Below, in pieces: positions 46,868-58,149 of a stretch of 64,000 nucleotides of DNA. The stretch is from Ectobius pallidus (taxonomy: Eukaryota > Arthropoda > Insecta > Blattodea > Ectobiidae). Position numbers and translations under genes: made by a program. The notes beneath the pieces are model-generated. The model was given only the letters and a program-made list of their open reading frames with translations. It searched no databases and had not been told where the DNA came from. Each line of letters opens with the position of its first letter. Positions within the stretch are counted from its first letter, which is position 1. The stretch covers positions 155,419,269 to 155,483,268 of the forward strand of contig CAXKWD010000007.1 of NCBI GenBank assembly GCA_964059195.1. Reading direction: 5' to 3'.

Positions 46868-46932
<65 letters not shown>
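46868..46932. repeat. (GAT)n(AAT)n microsatellite
   Basis: A compound trinucleotide tract abutting the hAT-like element at 46934. Confidence 0.95.
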
Positions 46933-46933
<1 letters not shown>

Positions 46934-47592
46934 TAGGGCCGGATTTGAAGGTTTTAACCTATTTTTTCCCCAGCTTCCTAATTAAAAGATTTTAACGTAT
47001 TTTTTTTTCGTTTCATGCCCCTTGCTTCCGAATACATGCATGTTATAGAACCTAAAAAGGGCTAAACAGGACTGAAGGGCCTAAAAGGGGCTAAGGAGTA
47101 CTTCTGCTAAAAAGAACTTGGGCGTAAAGAGGAATTTTGCAGGAAAACACGATTTTTAAATACATTTTACAATTAATACAAAGGAAAATAAATATGTGAA
47201 TGTGTGCATTTTAAGAATAGGCACATTAAAAATAAATTTGTACAACGCACTGAAATTAACAATGCATGTGTCGGTTTGTCGCTTCTCTTTGTAACTCGAA
47301 AATGTGCCGCCTCGCCTTCGCAGGAAATGAAACTTGAGTAGCCTGCAATACTTTGAAATCTGCAACTTATCCATTGTCATTTCAACTTAAAAAAAAACAA
47401 ATTGTCGACGACAGATAAGTATATTAAAGGAACAAATTCGTGAAACTCAAGTGTACTTATTTTTGTTTCGGTGTTAATATTAGTGTTTTATTAAAACGGC
47501 TGAAATCGTTTGTTTAAAACCTAAAAAGGGCTATTCCACGAAAATGAAAGCCTAAAAATACCTTTTATAAAAGCCTAAAAATCTGAGCCCTA
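46934..47592. mobile_element. hAT-like element, inverted relative of 26276-27142
   Basis: Left TAGGGCCGGATTTGAAGGTT and right ...GCCTAAAAATCTGAGCCCTA match the family ends. The interior, in the opposite orientation, shares GGAAGCAAGGGGCATGAAAC and the CTCAGGTTTCATTTCC-like region. It is shorter than the other copy by internal deletion. The flanks are in microsatellite and TTTATAAT. Confidence 0.68.
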
Positions 47593-47616
47593 TTTATAAT
47601 AACAACAACAATAATA

Positions 47617-48299
47617 CGAGGGATGTTCTAAAAGTAAGTTTCGTCGTTTTTTTAAAAAGTGAAGATGGTAAAGCAGATGAAGCAAACAACTGCCATAAGA
47701 ATCGACACCTATTGCTGGTTCAACGACGGAAAGGGCGTCAGCAGAGGAGAAACGATGCATGAGTAGAGTCCCGAAGAAGAGAGAGTAGCAGTAGACTGGC
47801 GTGCCCGAGGTTATTTGAGTACAAATCACGATGGCAGATGGACGTGTACTGAAAACTTGGTCGACAATGGAAGTACATGCTGTTATCCGGTATGAATGGG
47901 CATGTAGGACTAGTGTGTCCATCATCCATGGACGCCTACAGACTGTGTATGGTGAAGAGGTCATGTCTCATCAAATTGTTGGTCGCTGGTGTTGCATGTT
48001 CAGTGAAGGAAGGCACCTGTTCCATGCAATGAAAGCCGCACTCTCGGGACGTCACTTCCAAAACAATGCTGAGGTGGAGAAGGCTGTGCGACAATTCCTT
48101 GCATAGCAGGGCACCGAGTTTTACCAGAGTGGTTTCTTCAAACTGATTGCAAGCTATGACAAATGTCTCAATGTCGGTGGAGACTATGTTGAAAAATAGT
48201 GCAAGGGGTATATTTCATGATTGCATGGTGTATTTGTTTTGGTAATAAAGTTTCCACGTGAAAAAAAAATGACGAAACTTACTTTCAGAACATCCCTCG
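47617..48299 (+). mobile_element. Internally deleted mariner element, 683 bp
   Basis: Flanked by TA on both sides (47615-47616, 48300-48301). TIRs of ~29 bp start CGAGGGATGTTCTAAAAGTA, with one mismatch between ends. It retains the 5' end of a mariner transposase (HTH region), then the 3' end (GGDYVEK stop at ~48199), with the catalytic core missing. A near-identical copy is at 62891-63571. A promoter or transposition activity cannot be judged from sequence. Confidence 0.9.
47831..48106 (+). CDS. Mariner-derived 91-aa HTH protein, deletion product
   Basis: Residues ~8-57 ('STMEVHAVIRYEWACRTSVS', 'IHGRLQTVYGEEVMSHQIVG', 'RWCCMFSEGR') follow the HTH_48-type N-terminal DNA-binding domain of mariner transposases. 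Residues ~67-91 ('ALSGRHFQNNAEVEKAVRQF') are the C-terminal region just after the lost catalytic domain. All catalytic acidic residues are missing, so it cannot transpose. An in-frame TAG ends the ORF, and the ancestral frame continues beyond it to '..GGDYVEK'. The copy at 63081-63356 encodes the identical protein. Truncated transposases of this kind can act as DNA-binding repressors in other systems, but whether this one is expressed is unknown. Confidence 0.6.
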   Translation: MADGRVLKTWSTMEVHAVIRYEWACRTSVSIIHGRLQTVYGEEVMSHQIVGRWCCMFSEGRHLFHAMKAALSGRHFQNNAEVEKAVRQFLA

Positions 48300-48301
48300 T
48301 A

Positions 48302-48843
48302 TTAGTGATATTCCTAATGATATTTCATATTGGGCTGTACCCCACGCAATGTAGTTCAGTTTATGTGGACTGTATGCTTATTTGCTCTTCTACGGTTGGC
48401 GCCACACTAATTTCGTCAAACTAATTTGAACATGACGAAACGACAAGCCTACAATTAAACACCTGTATAATAACACTGTCAGAATTGGAAATTCTAATAA
48501 GTATTAAGTGGTTAGTAAGATGATAGTGCATGGTGACCTTTGACTTATAAGGCTATAGTGTGTGAGGACATTTGATTTATATGAATAGAAAGTTGGATGA
48601 GAGTTTCAAAGGGCGAAGTATTTGAACTGCAGTTTGAGGAAGTTAGACCTGAAGCTCTGAAAAGTTTGAATTTGTATAACACTGAAATTGGACAGATGTT
48701 ACAGAGTTAGCATAAAGTGGAGAGAAGAGTTTTGTCATGAGGAATTGCTACAGGGTGCACAGTAAATTGGGTCCTCATGAAGCCAATAACGGTATTAGTT
48801 GTTTACTAATTACTAATTAAATGTTTTTGTATGTGTAATGAAC
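48302..48843. other. No feature recognised
   Basis: About 540 bp with no credible ORF or terminal repeats. Confidence 0.45.
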
Positions 48844-49602
48844 AGGGCCCGGATTCTAATGACACGTCATCTTTTTATTGATGCGCCTTAGACATTGCCA
48901 ACTTGTAGATAAATCCTAATCATGGCCTCTAGATTATAGAAATACATTTTGATATAGTCATTTTTTGTCATTTTATGCATTTTTGTATTTTTAGGTAATT
49001 TATTTCAATTTTGCGTCGTTATGTTGTCATTTTCGTGTCATTTCATTCCTTATTTAGAGATTTTCAGGTATTTACATTGACTGTCTTTTTTTTCGTCGCT
49101 TTATCTCTCACTTTAAAAATATTTTTTTTGCACGACTTAACTAATTAGTGGTACTTACGAATGTTGTTGCCATGGATCGTAAGTTGACATTACCGCACGC
49201 AATCTTGTTGCTATGTGCGGTAAGAGTTTCCGTGCGGTAAGAATTTAGTTACGGCCCTCATCATAATACAAGCCTTTATGGACAAGGCCCCCCCAGGACA
49301 AATATTCGGTTCCCATAACAACAAACACATGCGAATCACTTTCTGAAATAAACATCTATCTTCAATAATGCATATACATAATATTTTCAGCTAATATCTC
49401 AATGAATATAAATAAAGTGATATAAATAATCATCGTGCAAAAAATAACATGCAATACTCGTGCCGTAAGCGCATAACGGATCTCGGAAATTGAAAAAAAC
49501 TCGGCGCAAGTGCCTCGTTTTTTCAAACTCTTTCCTCGATCCGTATGCACCGCTTACGGCACTTGTATCGCAATATGCTATTACGTCATCAAAACCCGGG
49601 CC
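48844..49602. mobile_element. Possible hAT-like element containing a dispersed repeat
   Basis: The left end ACAGGGCCCGGATTCTAATGAC and right end GTCATCAAAACCCGGGCCCC are approximate inverted repeats of the GGGCCCGG type seen at 26276 and 58150. No direct 8-bp duplication was found. The interior left part is rich in TGTCATTTT motifs, and the right part is the dispersed repeat 49135-49588. Confidence 0.45.
49135..49588 (-). repeat. Dispersed repeat, uninterrupted copy
   Basis: Reverse-oriented copy of the repeat at 35485-36576 without the MITE insertion. The uninterrupted joint is at TTTTCAGCTAATATCTCAAT near 49385-49405. It retains the internal fold GATCCGTATGCACCGCTTAC / GCGCATAACGGATC. Confidence 0.75.
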
Positions 49603-50037
49603 CCGGTGATTACAAATTGCGGCGCCTTCTTCTTTTAGTCGGTTCATTTACTGTACTTTAAGGAAGAATGTAAAGTTAGAAAAGTTGAAAATAAACTTAA
49701 GACTTAGCAGATTAGATAAGAGGAGTATGAGTGCATGTGACTGCATAACTTGAAGCGACTTTTTTCTCTCTCGTGCAACTTGCTGGCAGAGTTTAACAGT
49801 TTGCAACTCAGTAGTTAATTAAATTAAGCGGAAATATAAACCCCTCTAGCTAATAAGATGCTTACGTGTCACGTTACAAACGAGGACTTGTCTTCATATT
49901 AAGATGGCACATTTAACAGATCATCCATATCTCATTCTATTTACTGAATGTTCTTATTTTACTTACATTTTACATTTTACTGACTTACTTACAGGCAATA
50001 GACAATTCCTAAGAGAGCTAAAGGAATATTATCTATT

Positions 50038-50115
50038 TTATGGAACCCTGAGGTTCATTGCCGCGCTGACATGAGCCCGCCAATCAACCCTATTCTGTGC
50101 TAACTCCATCCAATC
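50038..50115 (-). pseudogene. LINE C-terminal tail
   Basis: The minus-strand frame reads 'WMELAQNRVDWRAHVSAAMNLRVP' then stop, the same ending as 16485-16640. A short 3' UTR to ~49980 ends in AAGTAAGTAA-like repeats. Only ~25 codons survive. Confidence 0.65.
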
Positions 50116-50520
50116 TTATAAATGCGTATACCAAGTTACATTAAAATTCGATGAAGCGTATTTAGTTATCGCTCCTTTCTTTTATATTACCATAAAACAC
50201 AAAATTGGACATTATTCCGGTACCGTCCAACCGATTTGTTCCAATATCAATAGACGTATTTCCGTGGACATTATAAATGCGTATATCAAGTTTCATGAAA
50301 ATCCGATAAAGCGTGTTTGAGTTATCGCGTCTTTAAAATGGACACTAAATTGGGTTTTACTCCGGTACCGGTCAACCGATTTTGTCCAATATCAATAGGC
50401 TTCTTCCCGTGGGCATTATAAATGCGTATACCAAGTTTCATTAAAATCCGTTGGAGCGTATTGGAGTTATCGCGCGTACAGGCACACGGACAGACAGATA
50501 GACGGACAGACATTTTCCCG
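50106..50520. repeat. ~150-bp tandem repeat, about 2.7 units
   Basis: Units begin TTATAAATGCGTATACCAAG near 50116, 50270 and 50416. They share CATTAAAATCCG, GAGTTATCGCG, TCCGGTACCGGTCAACCGAT and TCCAATATCAATAG in that order. The last unit ends in GGACAGACAGATAGACGGAC, a motif often found at ends of insect retroelements. Non-coding. Confidence 0.85.
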
Positions 50521-51086
50521 TCCCCACACAATCTCATAAAGCACCAACCTGGCATTTAATGAATATTAATCATAAGATAATATGAATATTTTGTCGCTTT
50601 TTCGTGCAATACAGTATTTGATATAATGTAACAGCAATATTGGGAGTGGAAAGACAAATGGCAGGGAATAATCGTGATGGAATCGGATCGCGATATAGTT
50701 GTTACACAGAAGCTGCTATTTGTCACGCTTAGCGCCTCTTGTTTCAATATCCGTGTTTATACTTTTCCTATTACAGTCACATTCATCTCTTTTGTTTGTT
50801 ATGTAGCAGTTAAAATATTGAGTGTCGTCATTTCAATTCGAATTACGTGAATTAACACAAGCTTGATATTTGAATTAATTGTTTTCAATGTTTCTAACTA
50901 TATGTCATTAATGTAATCTGTTCAGCTTTAAGCAGTCTGCTTACAATTTCGTGTTCCCAGAGTCGAATTGAATATCAACATCCGTTCCTTTAACGGGGAT
51001 ATACAGCTTTCGTTGAAATAGGTGAATATCGTTATTTTATTTTTTATTTTTTGCTTTACATCTTTCAATCTAACATAGTCCTTATT

Positions 51087-51553
51087 GGAATGATAATTCT
51101 TTCACACTGGCCGTGTGTAGGCTAAGATGGACACGTGAAGTCAGAATGAAAAATTCAATGCCATAGCCGGGATTTGAACCAGGATCATCGGCTCTCCGTG
51201 CCGATGCTCTAACCTACTGAGCTACCATGGCAACGTGCCGGTACAACATTAAATTCTCCAACTGGGATTGTGAGTCAGTTGGAGAATTAACCAACTGACT
51301 CTAACCAACCAGTTGGAGAATTAACCAACTGACTCTAACCAACTGAGCTACCATGGCAACGTGCCAGTACAACGTTAAATTCTCCAACTGACTCACAATC
51401 CCAGTTGGAGAATTTAATGTTGTACCGGCACGTTGCCATGGTAGCTCAGTTGGTTAGAGCATCGGTACGGAGAACCGAAGATCCGAAGATACGAAGATCC
51501 GAAAATCCTGATCCGGCTGTGGCATTGAATTTTTCATTCTGACTTCACGTGTC
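51087..51553. mobile_element. Palindromic twin SINE with one shared target duplication
   Basis: The left half is a minus-strand SINE (tRNA-like part ~51165-51232) and the right half a plus-strand SINE (from ~51427). Both heads face the centre and both bodies face outward. The centre repeats AATTAACCAACTGACTCTAA and leader pieces. The whole unit is flanked by CATAGTCCTTATT (51074-51086 and 51554-51566). The right copy lacks the last ~40 bp of the 3' body. Confidence 0.85.
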
Positions 51554-51747
51554 CATAGTCCTTATTATTGACTACTTCTACAATTGCACACTATTTTCAA
51601 AATTAATCAAAGCGTTACAGTTACGGGTAATTATCCTTTCAAAATGGCAGCCACTTTCGTGCACTGAAAAACAATTTCCTTGATAACTTCCACAAATATC
51701 AATATTTCTGAGTGACTATCTACATTAATTCATTTAACATTAATATT

Positions 51748-51750
<3 letters not shown>

Positions 51751-51808
<58 letters not shown>
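51751..51808. repeat. (TA)n microsatellite
   Basis: About 29 TA units. Confidence 0.95.
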
Positions 51809-51810
<2 letters not shown>

Positions 51811-51894
51811 GATATAACGAAGTAGGCTATACGTGCAGTAAGTAACGAAAAGACGCAGGTAGGTTAGGCTACCGGCACGGGTGAAGGAGTTTCC

Positions 51895-52470
51895 ATTATG
51901 ATAGCATGGATGGAAATTAATTAAAAATACTATCAAAGAAAAAGAGCTATTAGGCTTCTTCATCCATACCCATTCCGTATCCTGGAACTCCCTTCCGCTG
52001 GACATCAGGGGTAGATTTTTAGGTCAAAGTCAATCAAGTATCTCGCTGATAACTAGAATGAATATCTCGTTATCTAGCCTAGGTAAATTTATATTGTACA
52101 CAATTTTCATAGCACTTAGCCTATATTGCTTCTATTTGTTAATTTCTTAGTTTTAAGTTTATATTTTAGTATATATTATAGTATAATATTATAATTATAC
52201 ACACATACAATTATATTATAGTTCTTTAATTCAATTTTTTTTCTCGGCATATTATTGGACGCATTTATGTCTTATGTTTTAATATAGATAGTTCAATATT
52301 GTATTATTATTCTATTTCTAGCATTTTGTATTATTGTGTATGATATCTATTGCATTTGTTTTTTGTAGATTCTTTTTAATGTATTTTGTATTTACCCTGG
52401 ATGAGTGGAAGATATGGCCCTATGGCCTTAACTCAGCCAAGCAAAATAAAACGTTATTATTATTATTGTT
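51895..52470 (+). pseudogene. CR1-like LINE C-terminus and 3' UTR with (TTA)n tail
   Basis: The plus-strand frame includes 'HTHSVSWNSLPLDIRGRFLG', the terminal 'WNSLP.DIR' signature. A ~400-bp 3' UTR ends with GGATGAGTGGAAGATATGGC, CCTTATGG-like text and AATAAAACGTTATTATTATT, as in other insect LINEs with a TTA tail. Confidence 0.65.
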
Positions 52471-53580
52471 ATTATTATTATCATAAAGTAAAGGTACTTA
52501 ATTTTCCATTAGACTCATCAGATAGCAAACTGCTACCTTCTGGTTTGTATCCATGCTAATTATTGAAAGGATTGAAAGTAGGTTTTTCAAGCATAAATAT
52601 AACAAAAAGAATAAAATGCAAAAGAAAAAAAAAAGGATTTTTATGATTAAAATTAATTACGAGGTCGTCAACAATTTAAAAGTAGGTTTAAATAGCTCTG
52701 CTACTTGTATGCCAACAGAGTTATGAATCACGCTGATGGCAACAAATCTGCCACAATTTCTCAGCCCGGATACATCGCTCATAAATTGAAACAGCCCTGA
52801 CCGCTGTTCCCTGCTGTTTCCAGCATCCCTGTCTGCCAATAAATCGCAACCACACACCGACAAATCATGCCTTGTTTCCACCTCCATTACAACGGATTAC
52901 ACTACTAGCGGACTGGAGAAAAAATGGATTCAGACTTTCCGTACATTTTTGTTATGACTGGCTGGTGAATGTTGTAAGATTGCATTTTAGTCATGGCCTC
53001 TATTTTTCTCATGCACATTTTCGATTTTGTTTAGTGATGTGTAGGGCGAGGCATTTGATGATTTTTCATCTTTTTTATTATATAGGCTATGAAGGTTAAA
53101 AGATAGCTTCAATATATATACTGTAAATGTGTATCATGAAATAATTGTTTAATCATGGGCAATTTATTTATTTATTTATTTATTTTCTGCATTATTTTGT
53201 ATTTTTCGTCATTTTCAAGAGATAGGTCATTTTTTGGTAATTTTTAGGTCATTTTCGGCATTTTTAGGTCATTTTTGGCAATTTAGGTCATTTTCGGCAC
53301 TTTTAGGTCATTTTTCAGTGGGGGTAGAAGCTCAAATCGTTACTTTCAGGCAACAGGCAATAGTTTTCAATTAAGATTATCCGCCAAGTGTTCATAGTTC
53401 ATTTTAATTCGTTTATTGTAGTTTATCTTGTAGCAATAAAGAATGATTTTTAAATGGCACATACTTGCTAGGAGAAATTAAATGGGCATGCCAGTTCAGA
53501 AAGATTTCTTTTTTTTCGTGAAGGGTGTCCAAGTAGTATAACATTACTTACTTCTTTAGTAACAAAATATGTCTATATTT
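52471..53580. other. No gene recognised; TAGGTCATTTT repeats
   Basis: A 76-codon minus-strand frame (52657-52887) is less AT-rich than its surroundings and of mixed composition, but I recognise no domain and there is no splice or start context to support it. At 53215-53315 a TTTTTAGGTCATTTTCGGCA motif is repeated about five times, resembling the subterminal regions of the hAT-like elements. Confidence 0.4.
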
Positions 53581-53589
53581 CTATTAGGG

Positions 53590-53815
53590 CCTACTCTAGT
53601 ACGCCATTCAACCCCAATCTGTGCTAACTCCATCCAACCATCCCTTGCAAATCCTTCTTCCCTTAAATCTATTCTAATATTGTCCTTCCACCTACGTCTT
53701 AGTCTGACACGTGGTCTTTTAGCTTGGGGTCTCCCCGTAAATACTTTTTGAGATACAGTTTACCTTTCCTCCCCTTGCGGGCAACATGTCCAGTCCATTT
53801 CATCCTTGATTTTAT
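53590..53815 (-). pseudogene. LINE C-terminal tail
   Basis: The minus-strand frames give '..WTGHVARKGRKGK..' then 'RRRWKDNIRIDLREEGFARDGWMELAQ', matching the R2D2-like 'GHVAR..RRRW.DNI..DLRE....DW..LAQ' LINE ending also seen at 16485 and 50038. No frame-preserving catalytic domain is present. Confidence 0.62.
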
Positions 53816-53845
53816 TACCAGCAGTGTATTCTATACACCACATTT

Positions 53846-54045
53846 AGTATCGCGCTGGCTTTCTGTGCTCAAGGTTCCGGGTTCGATTCTGGCTCAGGAC
53901 GATGGCATTTATGTGTCAGTAGATTTACTGGCATGTAGGCCCTAAAAGAACTCCAGCAAGACAAAATTCCTGCACACAGGCGACGGCTACAGGCCTAAGT
54001 TGCAGTACATCCCCGTCGTTAAATAAGCGTATACCAACCAACACC
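53846..54045 (+). mobile_element. SINE related to the 40332 family
   Basis: The head TCGCGCTGGCTTTCTGTGCT and B-box GGTTCCGGGTTCGATTCTGG are followed directly by the 3' tail shared with 40690-40825 (GCAGTACATCCCCGTCGTTA). The internal body of the 40332 copy is absent. Confidence 0.72.
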
Positions 54046-54544
54046 ACATTTACAATTTACATTAACTTTATATGCATTTTAGACATGAGTGCCGTGTGCG
54101 GATTTTTTAATGTAGAAAATTAGATTTTTTAAATAGAAAATTGTTCTGCTATTCACTTCATAAATCTGGTAACCCTGAGAGACCTGTAGATTATTCCTGA
54201 ATGTGAGTGGATAGTGTAGCATCTCGACAAGACGTTGCTAGTGTCTCACACCTCAGACATCTGCTCGCGCCATTTCCTCGCGCTAATCACGGGAAATGAT
54301 AAGACGCGCAGGAAATTGTCACACATTTCAACTCAAAACAAAAAATCTCCAGAGAAATGCCAACTGGGCGGCATATACTGATAGTGTTGTCATCTGGCGG
54401 AGAGAGGTTGAATGTTGCTATACAAGTAACAACACATACTATTGTGAAAGGAGTTAAAAATGATAGCAGAGTTATAAGAAAATGCTATTGGCTATGAAGT
54501 GTTACCGAAGAATATTCTTTTAATTTCATTTAAGTTGGTAATAA

Positions 54545-55276
54545 TCTACTCTTATACAATTCAACGGCCCTAAAAGGCGTGCTTGCTCCCTCACTTCGTG
54601 AGACATCGGGTATACTCGACGATGTTCGTCTCTCGCAGTGTAAACTTTCACGAAGAGTACAAAATTAGGAAAAAAGTTTCTTTATTATATAAGGCCCAAG
54701 TGAAATGAGCACAATGAACACATATTCTAATTCTATTTTTACTTACAAATTTTCATAGCTCTGAACCACAAACATTTTTAATAAACTCCCAGTGTAAATT
54801 TCTTAAAAATCCTGGAGTCAATTAATATATTGATAGTTTAACCCTGGAAGTATCGCGGACAGTAAAATTCCAAACAAACCACTCCTTCCCTTGAAAAATT
54901 ATATGATTTCTGAAAATTACACCGAATTTATCAAATAAAATTCACATCATATTCATCTGTCAACAAATAGGTGAGAAACGATACGTATTATCCACCGCCG
55001 TCTCGAGAATTACACACGAGTAATACAGTCTAGAAGGCAGTGGTATCATAAGTGTTCACAGTTAGCTTTGGAACTGCATTATCGAATCTGAAATAGTTTT
55101 CCCAGGCGGCGCTTTCTAATCGTGGTATGTACTTTAAAGCCAGAATTTTAGCTGTTTCATTAATTATTAATGGTTTAGTTTATGAATGATTCGCGTGCAA
55201 GTGTTAATAAATATAATACTCTTAATTTTTAATTTTTTAATTAATTATCGTGGGCGTAGCCGCGGGCAATTGCTAG
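54545..55276 (+). mobile_element. Helitron-like element, 732 bp
   Basis: Starts A|TCTACTCTTATACAATTCAA and ends with a CGTGGGCGTAGCCGCGG hairpin, then GCAATTG, CTAG|T. A complete copy of the family at 23415-24136. It lacks the second hairpin seen near 23830. No ORF. Confidence 0.78.
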
Positions 55277-55490
55277 TAATTGTACAAATTAATTGTTCAT
55301 TCTCTCCTGTAAAAACAGTGGATATTGGAGTACCTCAAGGTTCAGCTCTAGTTCGTTTTCAATTTTGCAGTGACTGTAACGGCATTTTGAAACAGTCAGA
55401 TATATTAACGTTGTTTTCACATTGTGGTGTTGGAACACTTCAATATATTTGAGATATTTACTGAATCTCCAAAGAGGAGCTAGTAATATA

Positions 55491-56132
55491 AGAGGCGCGT
55501 CCATAAAGTAAATTCCCCTGGGGCCGTTTACAGAAACAAAACACAATTTCAAGGAAATATTTATTACAACAGACACAGCCAGTGTTCATCTATTTTTCAA
55601 CATATTCGCCACCGGAATTGAAACATTTGTCTTACCACCTTTTGAGTACCTGTGTCGTACAAGTCTGCCGACAGGGATTTGAACTACCGTGTGACAACCA
55701 CCTTCGCCTCTCTGTCATTCTCTGTCATTCTTTGTCATTTCGAGAAGTGTAGGACAATATGGAAGTCACTGGGAACGAAGTCCGTGCTGTAGGGTGGATG
55801 TTTAAACACTTCCTAGCAAGTCTCCTGCAGACGTTCGGCTGGCAGGTGTTGAAACATCCACCCTACAACCCGGACTTCGCTCCCAGTGATTTCCATCTTT
55901 TCCTACACCTCACGAAATGACAAAGAATGACAGAGAAGCGAAGGTGGTTGTCTCACGGTAGTTCAAATCCTAGGCGGCACACTTCTACGACGCAGGTATT
56001 CAAAAGTTGGTGCCATGAAAAGACAAATGTTTCAATTCCGGTGGCTGTGTCTGTTGCAATAAATATTTCCTTGAAATCAGATGTTTTTGTAAACGGCCCC
56101 AGGAAAACTTACTTTGTTATGGACGCGCCTCG
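55491..56132. mobile_element. Foldback (hairpin) mariner derivative, compact copy
   Basis: TA lies on both sides (55489-55490, 56133-56134). Ends are GAGGCGCGTCCATAAAGTAA and its complement. Two ~320-bp arms are inverted copies, with the centre near 55825. The right arm reads 'QTFGWQVLKHPPYNPDFAPS' and 'DFHLFLHLTK', the last catalytic-D region block of mariner transposase, then its C-terminus. The left arm mirrors it. There is no full transposase. Confidence 0.85.
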
Positions 56133-56494
56133 TAGTTTAAAAAACACATTAGAAACTATTAATTGAAATGAAAACACTTATATAATAATAAAATATTTTA
56201 ACCGTGAATGCAGCAATACTTAACCCCTAAACTGGTAAAGTATCGTGTTAGAGACATTAGTTTGTCTTAAATATATAGTAAAATAGCAGAAAAGAAATAG
56301 GAAGAAACGTTTCATTATCATGTAAAATTATCAGAATAAGATACAAGAAATAAACAATGGGCCTAATCACTTTGCTAGCAGTTTTCTTTGCAGTCCGGCA
56401 TGGGTTTATAAATTGTGTGAGAAATTGAGTCTTGGAAATTTAAGGGTTTTCTATCAAGCTGAAAATGGGTTTCGGGACCACTGACAATAGCATA

Positions 56495-56965
56495 TAGCAT
56501 ATTGCGATACAACGGCCGTAAGGCATGATTACTGGTCGAGGAAATAGTTTGAAAACACGAGGCGCTCGCGCCGAGTGTTTTCAATTTTCCGAGATCCGTA
56601 ATGCGCTTACGGCACGTGTATTGCATGCTATTTTTTTCACGATGATTATTTATATCAATTTAATTATATTAATTGTGATATTACCTGAAAATATTGTGTA
56701 TATACATTCTTGAAGATAGATTTTTATTTCAGAAAGTGATTCGCATGTGTTTGTTGTTATGGGAGCCGAATATTGTCCTGGGGGCCTTGTCCATAAAGGC
56801 TTGTATTATGAAGTGTATTGTAATGAATTATGACGTGGCGCAAGCACCGTAGTAATTTAACCGCATCGCAACGCCCATAGCAACAAGATTGTGTGGGAAT
56901 GTCAACTTACGATCCACGGCAACAACATTCGTAAGTACCACTAATTAGTTAAGGAGTGCTAAATT
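56495..56965 (+). repeat. Dispersed repeat, uninterrupted copy
   Basis: Matches 35485-36576 and 49135-49588. It runs from GCATATTGCGATACAACG to TACCACTAATTAGTTAAG. There is no MITE at the target position (TATTACCTGAAAATATTGTG near 56680-56700). Confidence 0.72.
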
Positions 56966-57250
56966 ATTGAAATTTTGTGAAACAACATTTAAAAATACTT
57001 GTTTTAAAGGTAGTAATTTAAACAGAATTCATGTTGCAGTTCTAACCAGGGACTCTGGCATCCGACCATGGATACCCAATAAGTGGTTAACGGTTTGATT
57101 GTGGTGAAGTGTCGTTCGTATTGCCAATTTTGGAACGTTCAAAATATTATTTAAATTTTCGAATTCGCCTGTAGGCTATTGAGAGAGCTTGTTTTGAAGG
57201 ATCCACTTGCGATAATCACTAAAACAATGCTGTATTAGGCATATATTTAA

Positions 57251-58085
57251 CTAGCTTAAAAGACCCGGCGTCGCCCGGGTTTTGTATTTTGTAATTGGAA
57301 ATTAGCTTTTGAAGGATTTTCAATTTTAAATTCTAGGTCCTTATATAGGCATTTATAATTTGAAATAGGAAGAACGACTTATTACACTCAAACTATTCCC
57401 TCAGAAAACGCTTGATATAGTTTTTTATGGCTCATAGAGGATCTAGAATTTTGCATCACATCGCTTGTACAGTGCACAGCAAGCCTGGTAGAGGTTTAAA
57501 TAAGAAGAAACAGAAATTCCTGTAACATAAAATTGTAATATCGAGGCGGGAAATTTCCCACTCATATGTTACCATAAAGCGTTATCACTTTCATACTTTT
57601 CTCTCCAAAAACCTGCGATATAATATAATAATATACACATTACCATACCTCGTTTTGTTTTCTCTATGTCCAGGGTAGAGAAAGTTATGTGATTCCATTA
57701 TTTTAGTGGATTTCATTCTGTAATATTTATTTATAACATGAATTATTTTGATAACTTCTCTTATTTGTCAAAAGTGCATTTCAATTGTTTTTTCCAAGCC
57801 CACCTGATACCATTTGGCAACAATATATTCTGTGATTTGGAATTGATAATTCTATGTAAAAAGGGATTAAGTATTTTCAAAAACATTTAATTTTTGGCAT
57901 TTAGAATCAGAATTTTTCAAAATCCTTTCTTAGTGAGCACCTACATTATGAAACGAAGGTACTGTCAAAATTCCAAGTCTCTACCTGTTATAGTTTAGGC
58001 TGTACGTTGATTCCTGTAATTCAGTCAATCAGTCAGTCAGTCATTCATTCAGTCTGTCAGGACAAAGCCTTTTATATATATAGAG
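57251..58085 (-). mobile_element. Helitron-like element, ~835 bp
   Basis: The 3' end on the minus strand is CCCGGGCGACGCCGGGTCTT then TTAAG and CTAG|T. The 5' end is CTCTATATATATAAAAGGCT with a short TCAG array beside it. It is near-identical over long stretches to 25184-25742 and contains the block missing there. No ORF; non-autonomous. Confidence 0.78.
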
Positions 58086-58149
58086 TTTGACTGAAAATTT
58101 TGAATGTGGCAAATCTTCATTTGCTCTCTTAACATTTATGCTCACAAGT

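Noticed and set aside
52657..52887. 76-codon minus-strand frame of balanced composition
   Set aside because: No recognisable domain, second copy or splice context; not enough evidence to call a gene.
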